Assembly: GCA_947623975.1 (NCBI GenBank)
Contig: CANQHY010000021.1
Coordinates: 1-15,727, forward strand
Source of the DNA: an uncultured Bacilli bacterium
GTDB lineage: Bacteria > Bacillota_I > Bacilli_A > RF39 > UBA660
Reading direction: 5' to 3'
DNA: 15,727 nucleotides
Positions 12,968-15,727 of this stretch are shown one piece after another. Positions within the stretch are counted from its first letter, which is position 1, and every line of letters begins with the position of its first letter. The position numbers and the translations under genes are program-made. The notes under the pieces were generated by a model. That model did not search any database. It was not told where the DNA came from and was given only the letters and a program-made list of their open reading frames with translations.

Positions 12968-15727
12968 TTAAGCATCTTCACCGTCAATCATCTTAAAGTA
13001 TGACCTGAATGTTTCATTTATAAACTTACTATAGTATTTTTTTGTTTTATCGACACCTTGCATATAAACATAATCTAAATACGCATCATTTCCTTTTGAT
13101 TCGCTATTATAGCTTTCTGTATCTCGTCTTATCTCTCTTATTGCTTCAGGTGTCAATTCTATTATATATTCTACTCTTTGATTAGCATTTTGTCCCGTTA
13201 CACTAGTTAAATCGTCATCGTCTTGTTTTATATAACCAGTTTTTCCTATCCAGTTAGCTGGTACAATTCTTTTTCCTGTTGGATAATTAAAACCTAAGGA
13301 ATTACTATCATAAGAATTAGGGAATGGATTATAGTTATTTACTGGACGATAAATGTAATCGTTTGAGCACTCAGGGCAATAATAGCAATAATTTATACAG
13401 CTTGAAGAACTGCTAAAGCCCCAATCTTCATAGTTATTAGTGCAACTGTTTGTTACCTCGCCCAAATCTCTTTTATTGTCAGGACACATCCTAGCTGTAG
13501 AACAATTATAAACACAGTCATCTGCACTTGAATAATTGTTTATATCATTCTTCCAATTAGTATCGCAATATTCCTTTATATTTCCCGTTTCAGCTGGACT
13601 ATAAGTATTTTCACAATTTGATAATTTATCCAAATCAGAATCATCCCAGCAAAGATTATAACATTGCTCTCCCGTAGTTAACATTGTCCCTTCAACTTTT
13701 CCATATATAACAGTACCTTTAGCTCTGTTTTCAACTCTTACTAAAACTTTATTATCTTCTAATCTAGGAAAAACTCTTACCCAATTCAAATCAGTAGAAA
13801 GAGCAGTAAAATATTGTCTTGGCGTTCTACTTCCGGTCGATTTAATTTCGTATACATCATCAGAATATTTCTCAACACTACAAGAAGCACCACAGCTATC
13901 ATCAGGATCAATTATGTAAATTTTTCTTTGGCAGACAGCCCTTCTACCATTACTAGATTCTACGGTTCCTGTAATATCAATAGATTCTACACCATTTTTC
14001 CTATCGGATATTTCAACACTCAAAGTATTCTCACCATTTATAGTAGGAGCACTTCCCGTAGCAATACCATAACTTGCAACACTATCATCAACGCCCAATT
14101 TTTCATCTATCTTAAGATTGGCATTAACTCCTCCATTTACGTAAATATCATTACCATGCATCACAGTTCCATCTTTTGCTACTATTTCAATCGTACAACT
14201 TAAAGCATTATCATCTATCTCGTATGGGCAATATTCACTATAATTCAAATAATTATTGCTCGTATTATCGTCCATTACTGTGGCATTCGTATTGTTAAAT
14301 GCATGCGTCTGTCCACTATTTTTAATGCTATCACTAAATTTAGAATTAGGAGTTGCATCAAGACTAGTATAATAAACATTTCTTCCTAATACATCCCTAC
14401 CATTTTCAGTATAGCAAACACCATTTTCAGGAGCCTTAAATACATCAGCTCTACCATCCAGTGATACGCAATATTTATCAAAAGTATACGATGCATCGAC
14501 AATACTAGTATGCAAATATTTATTAACATTTTTAGCAATCTGTTCAAGATTTGCAAATATTGAGAAATTCTGGTTTTCTACTAAATCCAACTTATTATCA
14601 TTTTTAGAAACCGAAGGGTTTAAAACATACTCTTCTGAAAGTTTACTTACATTGTTTATTATTTCGTTTACTTTAGATGTTACACTTACTTTATTGATAT
14701 TGTAATTTAAATCTGCCCAAGTCGTAGTTGTATAATTTCCTCCCATATCCATTCCTATCGGACTATTTTCTGAATTAGTCATGCCGGAATTATAATAGTT
14801 TAATATATCTAAAAGTAGTTGACGTGATGATTTTACAGTACCATCGCTTAACATAACCATATCTTCTGAATGATATGAAGCATAAGCGAATTTCCAAGTG
14901 TTTATATCAAAAAATACTGTACATTCTTTACTAGCAGATAAATCAGCGTGATAATCGATTCCTGCTCCCCTTACAAGGCGGAGTCTAGAGACATCAGTAA
15001 AAGCAAACGCCGATGTTTCTTTACAAGCAATATTTACATAGGTTTTCATATCGAAAACATTAGTAGTATCACTTGTACAGCTTGTCGTAACCTTTTTATT
15101 GTTAGCTGAATAACTAGAATCAGAGTCTAAATAACTACATACTGTTTTTTCTGGCTCATTAGGTACAACTGTATTTTGATCGCGATATGGATTGTTATTT
15201 TCACAGTTCGTCGGCGTGTAACTATATTGACAAGTTGCAGTTAGACAGGATGCCTTTAATTTTTGAGTATTAGCTCTTTCATCATAACCTATGGCATTGT
15301 CGCAAAAGTTTTCAGCACAGCTTAAAAGTTCATCTCCAGTTTTACCGCTACAACTATTCGAACACGTAATTATTCCTGGCATCCACCAATAAGAAACACC
15401 AACAGCATAACCGTTAGCATAGCTTTGACTTGAATCATAAACATTTCCTTTTTCTTCGTAAAGCTTATATTTAACATTGTTACTATTTGAACCAACTATA
15501 GATCTTTCAAGGGTAGGACCAATATAGTATTCGTATACACCAGTACATTTATTATTTTTATCTAAAACGCACCATTTCGTACAATCGCCATCGGTTTGGC
15601 TTCCCTTAGAACAGCTATTTTCACTTTTTTTAGTAACAAGCGAACCAATAGCGGATATAACAGTCGTATATTTAGCTGGCAGTATTCTAGATACACCATC
15701 TTTACGTATCTTAGTTACCAAATGATA
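12968..15727 (-). CDS. Large cysteine-rich exported protein (5' end cut off by window edge)
   Basis: The frame is open through the right edge (919 codons visible), so the start and any signal peptide lie outside; an in-frame TTG at 15721 is not a credible start. The visible part is polar, rich in Asn, Ser, Asp and Tyr, and has 34 cysteines, many in close pairs such as CSNSC, CGASC, CYNLC and CYYCPEC. That pattern fits a disulfide-stabilised secreted protein. Clusters lie at about residues 37-200, 410-500 and 600-790 of the visible part, separated by beta-like segments (for example the one ending in VRVENRAKGTVIYGKVEG). The C-terminal 100 residues are cysteine-free and helical (VEYIIELTPEAIREIRRD). 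No membrane helix, LPXTG or known catalytic motif was found. I do not recognise the family. Its place ahead of a TadE-like gene and the tad operon suggests a pilus-associated or surface adhesin role, as TadG-like or tip proteins have elsewhere; this is inference. Confidence 0.75.
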   Translation of the reverse strand, partial: YHLVTKIRKDGVSRILPAKYTTVISAIGSLVTKKSENSCSKGSQTDGDCTKWCVLDKNNKCTGVYEYYIGPTLERSIVGSNSNNVKYKLYEEKGNVYDSSQSYANGYAVGVSYWWMPGIITCSNSCSGKTGDELLSCAENFCDNAIGYDERANTQKLKASCLTATCQYSYTPTNCENNNPYRDQNTVVPNEPEKTVCSYLDSDSSYSANNKKVTTSCTSDTTNVFDMKTYVNIACKETSAFAFTDVSRLRLVRGAGIDYHADLSASKECTVFFDINTWKFAYASYHSEDMVMLSDGTVKSSRQLLLDILNYYNSGMTNSENSPIGMDMGGNYTTTTWADLNYNINKVSVTSKVNEIINNVSKLSEEYVLNPSVSKNDNKLDLVENQNFSIFANLEQIAKNVNKYLHTSIVDASYTFDKYCVSLDGRADVFKAPENGVCYTENGRDVLGRNVYYTSLDATPNSKFSDSIKNSGQTHAFNNTNATVMDDNTSNNYLNYSEYCPYEIDDNALSCTIEIVAKDGTVMHGNDIYVNGGVNANLKIDEKLGVDDSVASYGIATGSAPTINGENTLSVEISDRKNGVESIDITGTVESSNGRRAVCQRKIYIIDPDDSCGASCSVEKYSDDVYEIKSTGSRTPRQYFTALSTDLNWVRVFPRLEDNKVLVRVENRAKGTVIYGKVEGTMLTTGEQCYNLCWDDSDLDKLSNCENTYSPAETGNIKEYCDTNWKNDINNYSSADDCVYNCSTARMCPDNKRDLGEVTNSCTNNYEDWGFSSSSSCINYCYYCPECSNDYIYRPVNNYNPFPNSYDSNSLGFNYPTGKRIVPANWIGKTGYIKQDDDDLTSVTGQNANQRVEYIIELTPEAIREIRRDTESYNSESKGNDAYLDYVYMQGVDKTKKYYSKFINETFRSYFKMIDGEDA

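Noticed and set aside
13814..14203. 129-residue plus-strand open frame
   Set aside because: It lies inside the large cysteine-rich gene, has no ribosome site, and is composed of Ile, Asn, Ser and Tyr as expected from antisense of AT-rich coding DNA.
1..15727. Integrative conjugative element
   Set aside because: No integrase, relaxase, att-like ends or composition break are visible; VirB-like genes alone do not prove one.
1..15727. Altered genetic code as in mycoplasmas (TGA as Trp)
   Set aside because: Tryptophans I checked use TGG, and the TraC-like gene ends at a TGA that overlaps the next start as expected for a true stop.
1..15727. CRISPR arrays, tRNA or rRNA genes, insertion sequences, riboswitches
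   Set aside because: No regularly spaced repeats, no tRNA-like cloverleaf, no transposase and no leader long enough for a known riboswitch were found.

Overview
The window is AT-rich by eye and codes densely on the minus strand only. Strong Shine-Dalgarno sequences, sigma-A-like promoters, GTG and ATG starts, and TGG for tryptophan with TGA as a working stop all suggest a low-GC monoderm Firmicutes-type bacterium using the standard bacterial code. An uncultured gut lineage on the Bacilli/Mollicutes side would fit, but that is a guess from style. I see no secretin, no outer-membrane genes, no rRNA or tRNA, no CRISPR array and no transposase.

Genes are described in transcription order, from high to low coordinates. 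Block 1 (15727-12412) holds the 3' part of a very large cysteine-rich exported protein (34 Cys in about 919 visible residues) and a small membrane-anchored TadE-like protein, closed by a strong terminator at 12412-12449. Block 2 (12294-8062) starts at a promoter with an inverted repeat. It encodes the Tad (tight adherence) assembly machine: cpaB, tadA, tadB, tadC. Block 3 (8057-6401) has a near-consensus promoter and encodes a 54-residue Flp-type pilin that is easily missed, a TadE-like minor pilin with the same leader, and a TadZ/CpaE-like protein with a degenerate P-loop. Block 4 (6379-5988) is one 104-residue two-helix protein resembling VirB2/TrbC pilins, with its own promoter and terminator. 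Block 5 (5963-4708) is a membrane-anchored surface protein with a lectin-like or DUF6273-like C-terminal domain. Block 6 (4663-1) encodes type IV secretion core parts: a VirB6/TrbL-like protein with a long charged tail, PrgI (VirB3-like), a TraC-like protein, and the VirB4 ATPase, which runs off the left edge.

The main result is that a Tad pilus machine and a type IV secretion core (VirB2-, VirB3-, VirB4- and VirB6-like) sit directly next to each other on one strand. Disulfide-prone surface proteins sit beside both, and no relaxase, coupling protein or other DNA-transfer gene is visible. My inference is that this is one envelope-spanning apparatus, or two co-regulated ones, for adhesion plus secretion or contact-dependent transfer. 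The sequence shows the adjacency and the families; joint function is not shown. The locus continues past both edges, so a prepilin peptidase, VirD4, VirB8 or a cell-wall hydrolase could lie just outside.
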